A stretch of 64,000 bases of DNA from Prorocentrum cordatum (taxonomy: Eukaryota > Sar > Dinophyceae > Prorocentrales > Prorocentraceae), in NCBI GenBank assembly GCA_963575745.1, contig CAUYUJ010020726.1, positions 266,969-330,968 on the forward strand. Reading direction: 5' to 3'. Below, piece after piece: positions 51,986 to 61,354 of this stretch (position 1 is the first letter of the stretch; each line of letters begins with the position of its first letter). Under the pieces are notes generated by a model. The model ran no database searches, was not told where the DNA came from, and saw only the letters and a list, made by a program, of their open reading frames with translations. Position numbers and translations under genes: made by a program.

Positions 51986-52489
51986 AGCCTGGCCTTCGCG
52001 GGGCTGCGGACCATGCAAGACTCAGCCTAGCAGCGGGCGCCCACCTGCGAGCGGGCGCGCATTTGTTCTGATGCTTGGCAGCAGGCGTTCGACATCGGGC
52101 CTGTGCGTTCTTTCTGTGGCCTGGCCATCCAGCCTAACGTCAGGCACGTGGCCGCAGGCTCTCACCGTTCATTATTTTGCTTCGCCCAGAGCACGCGCGC
52201 GATGCTGCCGGAGATGAGCTGCCGATCAGCTGTCGCTCGTCGCCGCTGCGCCACTGGCCAGATTTACCAGGCCAGTGGCGCAGCGGCGACGAGCGACGAA
52301 CCCCGATGCAAGCCCTGATCGGCTACGCTTGAGGTGTGCGATTAACGGCCCAGCGGCCGCTCTCGGCTGGATAAAGCAGCGCTCGCCGCATGCGCCGATG
52401 GGCGCGCAACTAGTATTCTCTTTACACATTGAATCTGGAATCACGCTTTCAGCCAAGCTATTGCGACGCGCACTTTCTCTTCCCGCCCC
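51986..52489. other. Copia 3' untranslated region
   Basis: About 500 bp between the RNase H stop and the 3' LTR. It contains a perfect long palindrome centred near 52261: GTCGCTCGTCGCCGCTGCGC (from 52221) pairs with the sequence ending near 52300, arms of about 35 bp. No ORF is supported. Confidence 0.5.
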
Positions 52490-52659
52490 GAATGTAAAGG
52501 GGGCCGCCTAGCTGTTAGAGCGAGCAGGGAGCGAGCGCGCCAGCAACCCTTTTGGGCTCAATGGGGTCGACGCCAGGATAGTAAAAATCGCTATCGACTT
52601 TTATCGGGTAGAGGAAAGCGCTCATCTACCTTTACATCGCCTCATGGCTTCTTTTCAAT
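52490..52659 (+). repeat. 3' LTR of the copia element
   Basis: Homologous to 37859-38032 over its length, with the first 85-90 bp about 90 percent alike. It ends CTTCTTTTCAAT directly before the TGGAA duplication. The LTR divergence implies an old insertion. Confidence 0.65.
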
Positions 52660-54700
52660 TGGAAAGACGACGGCGATTCCGATGGCGTTGACGCCAATGG
52701 CGCGATGGAATCGCGCGAGGGCTGCAGCGCCACGGCTGAATGGAACAAGAGCTGGTGCTGCGCGAAGGGTGGTTCCAACTGCAACCAGGCCCTTAGTCCT
52801 AGCATGGAGTGCGAGACGCGAAGGTGGCGCGAGTGCGGCTCTTGCAATCGCATGACGGACTGGACCGAGGATGGCGATGCCGATGACGTAATGTGGTCGC
52901 ACGAGGACTGCCGCGGCATGGGCGACTGGGACCACAGCTGGTGCTACGTGCAGGGCGGTTTCGAGTGTCAGCCAGCACCTGATCCCCAGCGTGATCGGCG
53001 AGACGCGTAAGTGGCGCAAGCGCAGCTCCTGCAAGTGCATGGCGGCGTGGACCTACGATGGCGATGCAGATGGCGCTATGGAGTCGCACATATGGGCGCA
53101 GCCTCGCGGCTAATTCGGGCCAGAGCTGGTTCTACGTGCACGACGGTTCTTATTGCGATTGGGGTGGCTCTTATTCCATCGTGGCCGGCGAGACGTGAAG
53201 GTGGCGCGACTACGGCTCCTGCGACTTCATGTCGGAATGGAACTACGATGGCGATGCCACGCCACGGCCGACTGGGACCAGAGCTGGATTATGTGCAGGG
53301 CGTGTCCAATTGCGGCCAGGCTAAGGATTCAGCGTGGACGGAAAGGCGCGCAAGTGGCGCGAGCGCGGTTCCTGCAAACGCATGACGGACTGGAACGAGC
53401 ATGGCGATGCCGATGGCGTTGTGGAGTCTTCCGTGGGCTGCAGCGCCACGGCCGACTGGGACCAGAACAGGTGTTACGCGAAGGGCAGTTTCAACTGCAA
53501 CCAATGCAAACTTGAACCCCAACGTGGCCGGCGAGGCGCGAAAGTGGCGCGAGTGCGGCTCTTGGACTTTTTTGATGGAGTGGAACGAGGATGGCGATGC
53601 CGATCGCCCAACGGAGTCGTGCGAGGGTTACAGCGCCACGGCCGACTGGGACCAGAGCTAGTGCTACGTGCAGGGCGTTTCGAATTTCAACCAGTGCCTG
53701 AACCCTGGCGTGGCCGACGAGACGCGAAAGTGACGCGCGCGCGGCTCCTGCAACTGCATGACGGAGTGGGACAACGATGGCGACGCCGATGGCGTTATGG
53801 AGTCGTGCGAGGGCTGCATCGCCACGGCCGACTGGGACCAGGGCCAGCGCCACGATTGCGACGACTGCAGCGCCGCGGCCGACTGGTACCAGAGGTGGTG
53901 CTACGTGCAGGGCGGTTCAACCTGCGACCAGTCTCGGGATTCCAGCGGGGCGAGCGAGAAGCGAAAGTGTTGTGAGCGCTGCTCGTGCAATTGCATGACG
54001 GGGTGGGACTACGATGGCGATGCCGACGGCGTGGCGGAATCGCTCGAGGGCTGTAGCGCCACTGCCGACTGGGACCAGAGCTGGTGCTACGTGCATGGCG
54101 GCTCCAACTGCGACCGAGCTCAGGAATCCAGCGTGGCCGGCGCGACGCAAAAATGGTGCGAGTGCGGCTCCTGCAACTGCATGACGGGGCGGAACTACGA
54201 TGGTGATGCGGACGGCACTAATGAGTGAAGTGGGCTGCAGCGCCACGGCCGACTGGGACCAGAGCTGGTGATACGTGCAGGGCGGTTCGCATTGGTACCT
54301 GAACCCCGGCGCGGCCGGCGAGGCGCGCAAGTGGCGCGAGTGCGGCTCCTGCAACTGCATGACGGATAGAAGCTTCGATGGCGATGCGGACGGCGCTTTG
54401 GCGTCTTCCGTGGCCTGCAGCACCACTGCCGACTGGGGCCAGAGCTGGGGCTACGTTTAGGGCGGCTCCAACTGCGACCAAACTCAGGATTCCAGCGTGG
54501 CCGGCGAGACGCAAAAATGGCGCGAGTGCGGCTCCTGTAATTGCATGAGGGGGTGGAGCTACGATGGCGATGTGGACTTCATTATGGAGTGAAGAGGGCT
54601 GCAGTGCCACGGCCGACTAGAGCTGGTGCTACGTTCAGGGCGGCTCCAACTGTGCGGGGCACTTGGATCCCAGCGTGACCGGCGAGACGCGCAAGTGGCG
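52660..54700 (+). pseudogene. Cys-rich WCYV repeat array, 3' part of the split retrogene
   Basis: It starts WKDDGDSDGVDANGAMES, which continues the unit broken at 37858. About eleven units of roughly 185 bp (62 aa) follow. Their consensus is C-x-C-M-T-x-W-x-x-DGDADG-x-x-E-S-x-x-G-C-S-A-T-A-D-W-D-Q-S-W-C-Y-V-x-G-G-S-N-C, then SVAGETRKWRECGS. DGDADG could bind calcium, and the paired Cys suggest extracellular disulfides. Frame changes (about 52985, 53160, 53500, 54225) and in-frame stops (53120, 53660, 54228, 54270, 54460) show decay. The family is not one I can name. Confidence 0.7.
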
Positions 54701-55440
54701 CGAATGTACCCCGTCGGCCCCCTCACCGACGCAGGCGCCAGACATCGAGAGTGCCTCAGCCATCATCGCGGTCATTCGTTCGACCGCCTTCCGCGAGTGC
54801 GGGGCGCAGATATAGTTCAGGGGTAGAGACAGGGCCGAGGCATGTCCCCTGCGTAAGGCGCAGCCATCCAATGCTTAAGCCTGGAATTCTAGTTTGAGCT
54901 GGACAGAGTTTTGCTGTGATGGGAGAGCCCGCTCCTGCTGCCCGGCCTCCTCTTCCTCGTCCACCGATTTTCAGCAGCTAATTTCCCATGCCGCCTCCCA
55001 GATGTGCTTAAAATAATTGGCGATGGGGAACAGGGAGGGAGGAGGATCGAAGGAGTCCTCCTTTTCGAGGCTCGAAGCTTCGAACCAACTTTTGGATGCC
55101 GATTTCAAAGTTTAGGCGCCTGCGAGCCGCAAAAGCGCCCTGGCGCAACTGCGCTGTTGCAGCCCACGCGAGGTCCATGTGACGACTTTTTCTGGCTGGC
55201 GGCCAGTCGCTACAGCTAGCATCTGCGTTGCCGATGACACTTTTTTTTGGCTCGTTGCCAGCTGTTCCGCGTCCTTCGCCACTCCTTCTCGCCCCTTCCC
55301 TGTTCTCCTCTCTGGTCCCTCCTCATCATCTTCATCTTCCAGAGTCTACCTGTACCATGCCCGCCAGCATGCAACGAGCATTTCGGATGCTAAGTGGGTC
55401 AGAACTTCGAGTGGGTAACGTAAAAATGTACAAATTGCTT
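54701..55440. other. No gene seen
   Basis: Unique-looking DNA with a partial tRNA-like box near 54812 (rejected) and two related GGCTGGCGGCCAGTCGCTAC / TGGCTCGTTGCCAGCTG stretches. Confidence 0.4.
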
Positions 55441-55444
55441 TTCA

Positions 55445-55640
55445 GCGTCCCAGGGTCTTGCTGGAGGTCTCTTGGGGCCTGTTGTGGACCTGTCTGGGGT
55501 CGTCGGGCCGTTTTGCCAGGGCCCGGTGCTGGTCCTGGGGCCGTCGTGGGGAGCCCTGTGGCCGTCGGGGGGGGAGAGCGTCACGGAGGCGGCAGTAGCC
55601 CTGGGGCCTGTCTCGAGGCCTTTGGAGCCGTCCTGGGGAG
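55445..55640 (+). repeat. Degenerate CTTGGGGCC repeat
   Basis: The same 10-11-bp theme as at 4410-4960, with CTGGGGCCGTCGTGGGG-like units. Confidence 0.7.
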
Positions 55641-56870
55641 GTCATGCGGCTAGGTGTCTCTGATTGAGGGCGGTCGAACATGCCAGATTTGGCGCCAAGC
55701 TCGGGTTCTCGTATCTCTCAGCACCCGTCGTGGGGGCCCTGCTTCGTGCCGCAGGCAGCAGGGTGTTGCAGAAGCGCGCGCCGGTCTTGACGCGCGCCTG
55801 CCGCCGCAGGGCGCGGCGGCGGATACAGCGCGAGCCTCTGAATTTCTATTACAGCATGAACCAGGAAGCCGGGAAAGAGGGGCCAAGGGGGAGGTCATGG
55901 CAGGGCAGGCGGTCCATGAAAGCTCCTCCGTGAGAGGACAACCGGGGGGCGTGACGAAGTGAGCAATTCCAGCCCACGGGCAGACAGGAAATGAAGCCCC
56001 AATGAATTCGATCAACACAACACGGGGGCGCAGAACCCTAAGGTTTCCAATGACGGGCCCATGCAAAGGAGACTCAACGAAAACATCTAAAGCATGATAA
56101 CGGTCACGCGAAGCCCTAGGAGAGGAGGAGGAGGAGGAGAAGGAGGAGGAAGAGGAGGCATATAGCTCCTCCGCACCTTCGGTGCGCGCCTTTTCCTCGC
56201 TGTTGCGCGTGCCTGCCCTGCTGCCGCACAGTGCAGTGTTGATCTGACATCCGGAGCGTTCCGTTGCCCTCCTTCTCCTTCTCCTCCTCCTCCCCCCCGC
56301 TTCCTCTCGTCGTGAGAAGATCGCGACGAGAGGTTTCTGGCCGCTTTCGGCCTGCTGGGGTTCTCGCCGGGCCCCCCCCCCCGCCCCGTCGAAAAACGGC
56401 TCGGGGCGAAAAGCCCGTCCCGGGGGAAGGGGTCCGGACCTCGGGGCGTCCACGCCGCGAGCAACATCGCGACGTCGGAGATCTGTGTCGTCGGTTGAGG
56501 GCCATCCGACCCCCCGGCTCCGGCTCGGGCCGCCACATCGGCCTCGTGTTGTGGACCCTCGTTGATCTGTGCTGCGCCAGTGCCTCCTCCCGAGGGTTTG
56601 CATTGTCGTCGAGCACGCGTGAAGCGGATTCGCCTGGGCGACATAACTGCGAATTCGAGGCGGTTCATGGGTGTTCGCGGCAGCGTCATAGGCCTCTACC
56701 GCGAAGAGGATGCTGCACTCCCAGCAGGGGCCTTATGTAGGTCTCTTAGGTGAACCCTCCTTGGTGCACCACAGACATCCACGGTTGCTCGAAGATGCGC
56801 CGCTACTTCTGATTTCGTTTGATTCGCAATTGCCTGGCATAGGCTGCGGTCTCAGCGTAGGAATATTCAA
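55641..56870. other. No gene seen; short GGA tract
   Basis: (GGA)n at 56125-56158 and a C-run at 56380-56387. Frames on both strands are long because of GC content (up to 317 codons on the minus strand), with Arg/Pro/Gly-rich text and no recognisable motif. Confidence 0.4.
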
Positions 56871-57383
56871 ATGTCCCCCAAACATGACCAGCTACGCTTC
56901 TACCTGAACTTGGTCTGGCCGCCGAAGCAGACGCTGGATGTTATTCGCAGGCTGTTCCAGGCTGTGCGTGGACTGGACGCGAAGCGGCAGATGCTTGTCT
57001 TGCGTTTTGTGATTCCATCACTGTTCGATTTCGTGGAGTGGAACATGGGTCACGACAGGTTGCTCAAGTACAGCCGTGACGGATGCGCTGATGCTTTTGA
57101 GCTTGTACTTGAATTGACGCGGCCGTACCTACCGGGCGGCCATAAGTCGAGATTGACCTCTACCTTGCCACATTTGGAGCAATTGCGCTATACATCGACT
57201 TGCGCGCAGTGCGGGCGAGGCTGGCGCGAAGGCAGGCCTGGAGATCCCAACTCCATCTGGGCGCACAAGTTTTATCCCAGATGCGTGACAGCAACCTCCG
57301 CAGTTTGTCCCAGGGGCCTGGCGAGGGGCAGGGGTGTGCGAAGCGGGCGGGATGTCGGAGCTAACATGACGGCACCCGCCTGA
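56871..57383 (+). CDS. Hypothetical protein, 170 aa
   Basis: ATG 56871 to TGA 57381-57383. The first 110 residues look like a real soluble protein: MSPKHDQLRFYLNLVWPPKQ, TLDVIRRLFQAVRGLDAKRQ, MLVLRFVIPSLFDFVEWNMG, and CADAFELVLELTRPYLPGG. It has amphipathic helices, few low-complexity runs and balanced charge. A CAQCGRGW motif follows. The end (LARGRGVRSGRDVG) is less convincing and may be intron read-through. The family is not recognised. It stands alone between repeats. Confidence 0.45.
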   Translation: MSPKHDQLRFYLNLVWPPKQTLDVIRRLFQAVRGLDAKRQMLVLRFVIPSLFDFVEWNMGHDRLLKYSRDGCADAFELVLELTRPYLPGGHKSRLTSTLPHLEQLRYTSTCAQCGRGWREGRPGDPNSIWAHKFYPRCVTATSAVCPRGLARGRGVRSGRDVGANMTAPA

Positions 57384-57451
57384 TCCTTCCCTTCTCCGCC
57401 CTTTTCGTCCCCTCTCACTCGCATGTCTGCCCTCATCTCTCCCCTCCTCTT

Positions 57452-57682
57452 CCTCCTCCTCGTATTTCGCGCCCCCTCCGCCCCCTCCCACTCCTCCTCC
57501 TCCTCCTCCTCCTCCTCCTCCTCCTCCTCCTCTTCCTCCTCCTCCTCCTTCCATTTCTCTTCCTCCTCCTCCACCTCCACCTCCACCTCCTCCTCCTCCT
57601 CCTCCTCCTCCTCCTCCTCCTCCTCGTCCGCCTCCTCCTCCTCCTCCTCCTCCTCCTCCTCCTCCTCCTCCTCCTCCTCTCG
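57452..57682. repeat. CTC microsatellite
   Basis: (CTC)n with TTC and ACC interruptions; the poly-E, poly-G and poly-S frames are artefacts. Confidence 0.95.
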
Positions 57683-57837
57683 CACCTTCATTCGCGTGCC
57701 TCGGGAGGGGAGGAATAGCTAGCGAGCTCACCCACTCCCGAAAAGGTGGGAGGAGGCGTGCAGCGACTGCATCCCGTCTCTTCCGCATAGGCCGAGCCCC
57801 GCAAACGGGCGGGCGGGGGATGCCGATAACCCTCAGT

Positions 57838-58400
57838 GTTGATGAAGGCTGAACTAGGGGAGCAGGAGAAGGAGGAGGAGGAGGAGGAGGAGGAGGAGGA
57901 CGATGAGAAAGGGGGATGGGAGGAAGAGTTCGATCAGGAACACCACAACGGCAGTGACGGCGACAGCGACGTCGATGGTGTCTTCGACCACTTCTTCCAG
58001 GGCTCGAGCCAAAAGCCGCCTGAACTTTCCGCGAACATGCAGGAACCTCCGAAAGCCTCCCGACTCCCTTCGAGGTCCTGCGAACACCTCCGGGAGCCTC
58101 CGAGAACTCCGACGGCGGCGGCGCCGACCACGACGGCCGGTGGTCCCTGGGAACCCCTTACGATGACAGGAGGTCTCCGGAGGTTCTTGGAAGAGCCCAA
58201 CACGGCACAAAAGGGCTCCAAGACGGCCCCAGCCCAAAAGGGCCCAACGACAGCCCCAAGGAGGGGGAACACGAAGAGAAAATCCGCGTCTTTCGCCCCA
58301 GGAGGTCCCAAGAAGGCCCCCAAGAGGCCCCAAGAGTCCCCAGGTGCTTCTGGGCTAGAACGGGCCAGGACCCCGTTGATGGAACCCCACCCTGCCAAGG
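57838..58400. repeat. GGA tract and degenerate GGGCCCCAAGAG repeats
   Basis: (GGA)n at 57868-57900, then from about 58080 to 58350 degenerate repeats that are the reverse complement of the CTTGGGGCC theme (GGCCCCCAAGAGGCCCCAAG). The 317-codon frame across this stretch is driven by the repeats. Confidence 0.7.
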
Positions 58401-58504
58401 CGATCAGCGATTGTTTCTGGTTCTCGGGAGCGTGTTGCGCCCGCTTTCTTGGCGGGCTTACACCCGCCAGGTTTGGTTCTGGGTCTTTCTCGCTGAGAGT
58501 GTTT

Positions 58505-58620
58505 CGCGATCCTCGATCCTCGATCGATCCTCGATCCTCGATCGATCGACCTCGACTCTCGATCGATCCTCGATCGATCCTCGATCCCAGTTCCCCGAAC
58601 AGACCTCACCCTCGATCGAT
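58505..58620. repeat. CGATCGATCCT minisatellite
   Basis: Short units of CGATCGATCCT and CGATCCT repeat about ten times. Confidence 0.9.
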
Positions 58621-58747
58621 CGGCGACGGCGGCTCTTGCTGTGATCCGGCGTGCGCCGTCCTTCCCTCCCTTTCCGCTCATTCGCTCTCCCCGCCTCCTC
58701 TTCGTTGCTCCTTTCCTCGCTCCCCTGTCACACTCCCTCCTTGGTTG

Positions 58748-58905
58748 AAGTCGGGCCTGTCCCTCTACAGGAGGAGTATCCAAAAATAGTCAAAAAATAG
58801 TCAGGGGACGATTTTTTGAGTATCTGTTGACCATGTTGGGGCACTTTTGGGGTATTTTTATTTCTTCGCCAGAAAATCCCCCTGTAGGGGGACCAGCCCG
58901 ACCTA
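58748..58905. mobile_element. TIR element A
   Basis: The left end GTCGGGCCTGTCCCTCTACA (then GG) is the imperfect reverse complement of the right end CCCCTGTAGGGGGACCAGCC (then CGACC). The middle carries AATAGTC repeats and GGGGACGATTTTTT. Element B at 59660-59796 is a relative in the same orientation. No direct repeats flank it. Confidence 0.6.
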
Positions 58906-59005
58906 ATCCTTGGGCCTTCTGGCTTCCGGGGCACGCTCGTGCCGGCGGCCGCCCTTGTGTCGACACCGTTTTTGCGTCCAGCGGCCTCGGGCCGCTGGTC
59001 ACAAA
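58906..59005. other. Unassigned GC-rich spacer
   Basis: Contains GCGGCCTCGGGCCGC palindrome (58981-58995). No coding evidence. Confidence 0.4.
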
Positions 59006-59263
59006 TAGGCCCGAGACCGCCTGCGCGCTCTTCGAGACGTAGATCAGGAGGGGGAAAACACACAGACACAATGAATCGTCGATTCCCCCCGGAAATATGG
59101 GAAAATATTGGAATTGGTGGGGCAGACAAAAACCAGAAAATATGGGAAAATATGGAACCCTGATATTTGTGTGTGTATATATGTGTGTATATATATATAG
59201 TCGTGTGTCCCAGGGCCCCCTCGACTAGGCCTGAGGCCGCCTGCGCGCTCTTCAAGACGTAGA
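59006..59263 (+). mobile_element. Short element copy 2, flanked by 38-bp direct repeats
   Basis: 59006-59043 and 59226-59263 are 38-bp direct repeats (CCGCCTGCGCGCTCTTC core) with three differences. Between them lie 182 bp starting TCAGGAGGGGGAAAACACAC, AGACACAATGA, then ATATGGGAAAATAT repeats and GTGTGT/TATATA, and ending CGTGTGTCCCAGGGCCCCC, TCGAC. Start, internal blocks and end match copy 1 at 6857-7092; the flanking repeats do not. The ends are weakly inverted (AGGAGGGGG and GGGGGAG in reverse complement). Confidence 0.8.
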
Positions 59264-59370
59264 CTCCCTACGGCTGAGGCCTCCTCCCCGTCTCCTCCTC
59301 TGCGGCCGCCCTCGTGTCCCCAGCCGTCCCGGTGCGCCCGTGGCCCGGCGCGGCCCGTCGGCCGCTCGAA

Positions 59371-59606
59371 CGTGTGAGCGTCCGCTCTCGCTGCTGACAG
59401 GACCTCACCACCTACCAAACCACCCCAACCCAACCCGAAGGCCCCAATTTATCCTCGATTTCCAGTGGGGGGGGGTCGTGGAACATCGAAAAAACACGTA
59501 TGGAACCCTTACCCCCCCCCAACCCGAAATTCGGGTCTTCGGGTTGGGTTGGGGTGGTCTGGGAGGTAGTCAGAACCGTGTGAGCGTCCGCTCTCGCTGC
59601 TGACAG
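59371..59606 (+). mobile_element. TIR element flanked by perfect 30-bp direct repeats
   Basis: 59371-59400 and 59577-59606 are identical (CGTGTGAGCGTCCGCTCTCG, CTGCTGACAG). The 176-bp insert begins GACCTCACCACCTACCAAAC and ends as its inverted counterpart. The terminal inverted repeat is about 40 bp with a perfect core ACCACCCCAACCCAACCCGA, AG, and it abuts the direct repeats exactly. The middle has G and C runs and no ORF. Confidence 0.8.
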
Positions 59607-59619
59607 AACCGTGTTGATG

Positions 59620-59645
59620 ACCGTGTCTGCAGAGAGACACGGTCG
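59620..59645. repeat. Perfect 10-bp-stem hairpin
   Basis: GACCGTGTCT, loop GCAGAG, AGACACGGTC. It has no run of T after it to suggest a terminator. Confidence 0.7.
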
Positions 59646-59659
59646 ATGAACCCACGATT

Positions 59660-59796
59660 GAGTCGGGCACGTCCCTCTACGGGAGGAATGTAGAGAAATA
59701 GTCCAGAAATGGTCCGGGGACGATTTTTTCAGCACTTTTTTGGCCCCTTGTTCTTCGTCCAAGATCCCCCTGCAGCAGGACAGGCCCGACCCAAAC
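59660..59796. mobile_element. TIR element B
   Basis: Ends GTCGGGCACGTCCCTCTACG and GCAGCAGGACAGGCCCGAC are imperfect inverted repeats. The middle shares AATAGTC, GGGGACGATTTTTT and CCCCCTG blocks with element A. Confidence 0.6.
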
Positions 59797-59867
59797 CTAC
59801 GGCGGCGAGGAGGACACACCGGTCGACGGCGACGGCGACGACCCCCCGCGCCCCGGGGGCGGCCCCG

Positions 59868-59960
59868 CGGCCGCCGGCGGGCTGCCTCCAGTGCCTGGAG
59901 ACGCGGCGGCTGGCCAGGTGCGCCGCGTGCGGGCAGGAGCGCAGCCTTGGCCGCCGCCGC
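59868..59960 (+). CDS. Possible exon with paired cysteines
   Basis: It reads GCLQCLETRRLARCAACGQE, then RSLG: a CxxC...CxxC layout like a small zinc-binding module (MYND-like spacing is possible). It is followed directly by a CCG/TCG microsatellite, the same context in which JmjC exon 3 is followed by intron 3. Boundaries were not found. Low certainty. Confidence 0.25.
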
Positions 59961-59986
59961 CGTCGCCGCCGTTGTCGTGGTCGCCG

Positions 59987-60017
<31 letters not shown>

Positions 60018-60225
60018 TGTTCGTCGCCGCCGCCGTCGCCGCCGCGCCGCTGCCGCCGTCACAGTCCGCCGCAGTCTCGCCGCCGTCGTGGGCCGCCGCC
60101 GTCGTGATCGTCGTCGTCGTCGTCGCCTTCGATTCGTCGTTGTCGTCGTCGTCGTCTTCGTCGTCGTCGCCGTCGTCGTCGCCGTCGTCGTCGCCGTCGT
60201 CGTCGGCCGTCGTCGTCGCCACCAC
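59955..60225. repeat. CCG/TCG microsatellite
   Basis: Imperfect (GCC)n then (GTC)n, the same composition as 7750-7820, 9084-9260 and 22345-22450. Long ORFs on both strands here are artefacts. Confidence 0.92.
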
Positions 60226-60544
60226 CGCTCATACGGCTTCTGTCGGGCACAAGGAGGTCGGCGAGGTTCGAGTCTGACCAGTACCAGCACTAACGAGCAA
60301 GGAGGAGGAGGACAGTAGAAGCAGCAGCGCAGAAGCAGGAGGGACAGAGTATATCAGAGTTGCACCAGCGATACTGCAATACGCCCGCCCGTCCCGAGTC
60401 CCTTCATCACCAGCCCCGGGACAGTTGTTGTTTGTTGGCTTTGGACTGGTTTGGCAAAGTGGGAGCTGCAGAACATGTACAAATATGAACTCCAGACTCC
60501 AGACATTTGTTATACGATTTGGTTTTCCTGGTGTGACTCATGGG
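60226..60544. other. No gene seen
   Basis: Unique-looking sequence. Short frames only. Confidence 0.4.
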
Positions 60545-60965
60545 GGCGGGAGTGGAGAGAAGCCGAGTATGGGGAAGAACGCGGAGAGGTGCGGAGACAC
60601 GTTGAGAAGTGAAGTGGAGGTGAGCGGTGAGAAGTGCGATCGGATGTGACGGAGTGCCCGGGGTTTAGGCGTGAGATAGGGTGAAGTGGCTTTGAGTGAA
60701 GTGGACTGGGGTCGAATAGAGTTGAGTGGGGAGGATTAGAAAGGAGCGGGGGAGAGTGGAGAACAGGGGGGAGGAAGGCGGAGGAGTGGGAGAGAGCTGA
60801 GAGGACTGCAAAGAGATGCGGAGCGAATGGGATAGGTGGATCAGAGGGGCATGGGGAAAGCGCGGAAGAGTTCGGAGGCGTGGGAAGCAAGGAAGAGGAG
60901 TGGAACGGAGTGGGGAGGGATGGGAAGAAGTGGAAGTGAGCGGGATGGAGCGGAGCGGAGTGGGT
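60545..60965. repeat. Homopurine-biased degenerate GGAGTGG repeat
   Basis: About 420 bp of mostly A and G on the plus strand, with GGAGTGGAG and GGAGCGGAG units. The Ser/Pro-rich minus-strand frames are artefacts. Confidence 0.8.
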
Positions 60966-61130
60966 TGGTCGGATGGGATGCCATATAGGTGGTGGCGTAT
61001 GATGCAATCTATGTTGTGCAATCTACGTAGGGAAATCTACTTTATGCAGCCTATGCGGTGCAACCTATGTCATGCATTCGGCGTGGTGCAGTCTTTGTCG
61101 CACTTTCTACGTAGTGCGCTCCAAGTTGGG
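60966..61130. repeat. Short degenerate CTATG/TGCAACC repeats
   Basis: ATGCAATCTATGTTGTGCAA and related words (GCAATCTACG, GCAGCCTATG, GCAACCTATG) recur about every 15-25 bp. Confidence 0.5.
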
Positions 61131-61139
61131 CGGGGGGGC

Positions 61140-61354
61140 CAGGCCGAACTCGGCGGGGGCGGAGACTGGGCCCAGCCCAGCCACTGGCCGTGCCTCTCCT
61201 TGGAGCGAAGCGGCTTCACCGCGAGTCGTTGCGTGGCAAGCGGTGGGGGGGGGCGGCGGCCGCATTCGGCGGGGGCGGATCTTGGGCCCAGCCCAGCCAC
61301 CAGCCATGTCTCTCCTCGGAGCGACGCGGCATCGCCGCGAGGCATCGCGTGGCC
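61140..61354 (+). repeat. ~90-bp direct duplication, 124-bp period
   Basis: 61140-61230 and 61264-61354 match with about one difference in six (TCGGCGGGGGCGGA, TTGGGCCCAGCCCAGCCAC, TCTCCT, CGCGTGGC). Confidence 0.8.

Larger units (their letters stand above)
37859..52659 (+). mobile_element. Degenerate Ty1/copia LTR retrotransposon, 14.8 kb, with nested inserts
   Basis: It has two LTR-like direct repeats, a 5-bp flanking duplication and an initiator-tRNA-like primer site. Between them are plus-strand remnants in copia order: Gag (about 38.65-39.0 kb), aspartic protease (44.4-44.9), zinc and integrase (47.2-48.4), post-integrase linker (48.6-49.5), RT C-terminal part and RNase H (51.0-52.0). 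All are broken by stops and frameshifts. The length is well over the usual 5-6 kb, so other DNA has been inserted, for example at 49757-50165. The RT catalytic core was not found. No purine-rich tract precedes the 3' LTR. Confidence 0.75.

Noticed and set aside
54806-54860. tRNA-like A-box TAGTTCAGGGG
   Set aside because: No matching B-box and no cloverleaf pairing were found downstream.
57129-57788. 219-codon Gly/Glu-rich minus-strand ORF
   Set aside because: It is a (GGA)n microsatellite read in one frame.
57836-58789. 317-codon ORF starting with poly-Glu
   Set aside because: It is made of a GGA tract and CCCCAAGAGG repeats, with no domain and no splice context.
58748-58905. 30-38-bp target duplications around TIR elements A and B
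   Set aside because: Flanking sequences were compared and no direct repeat was found, so these two are not part of that pattern.
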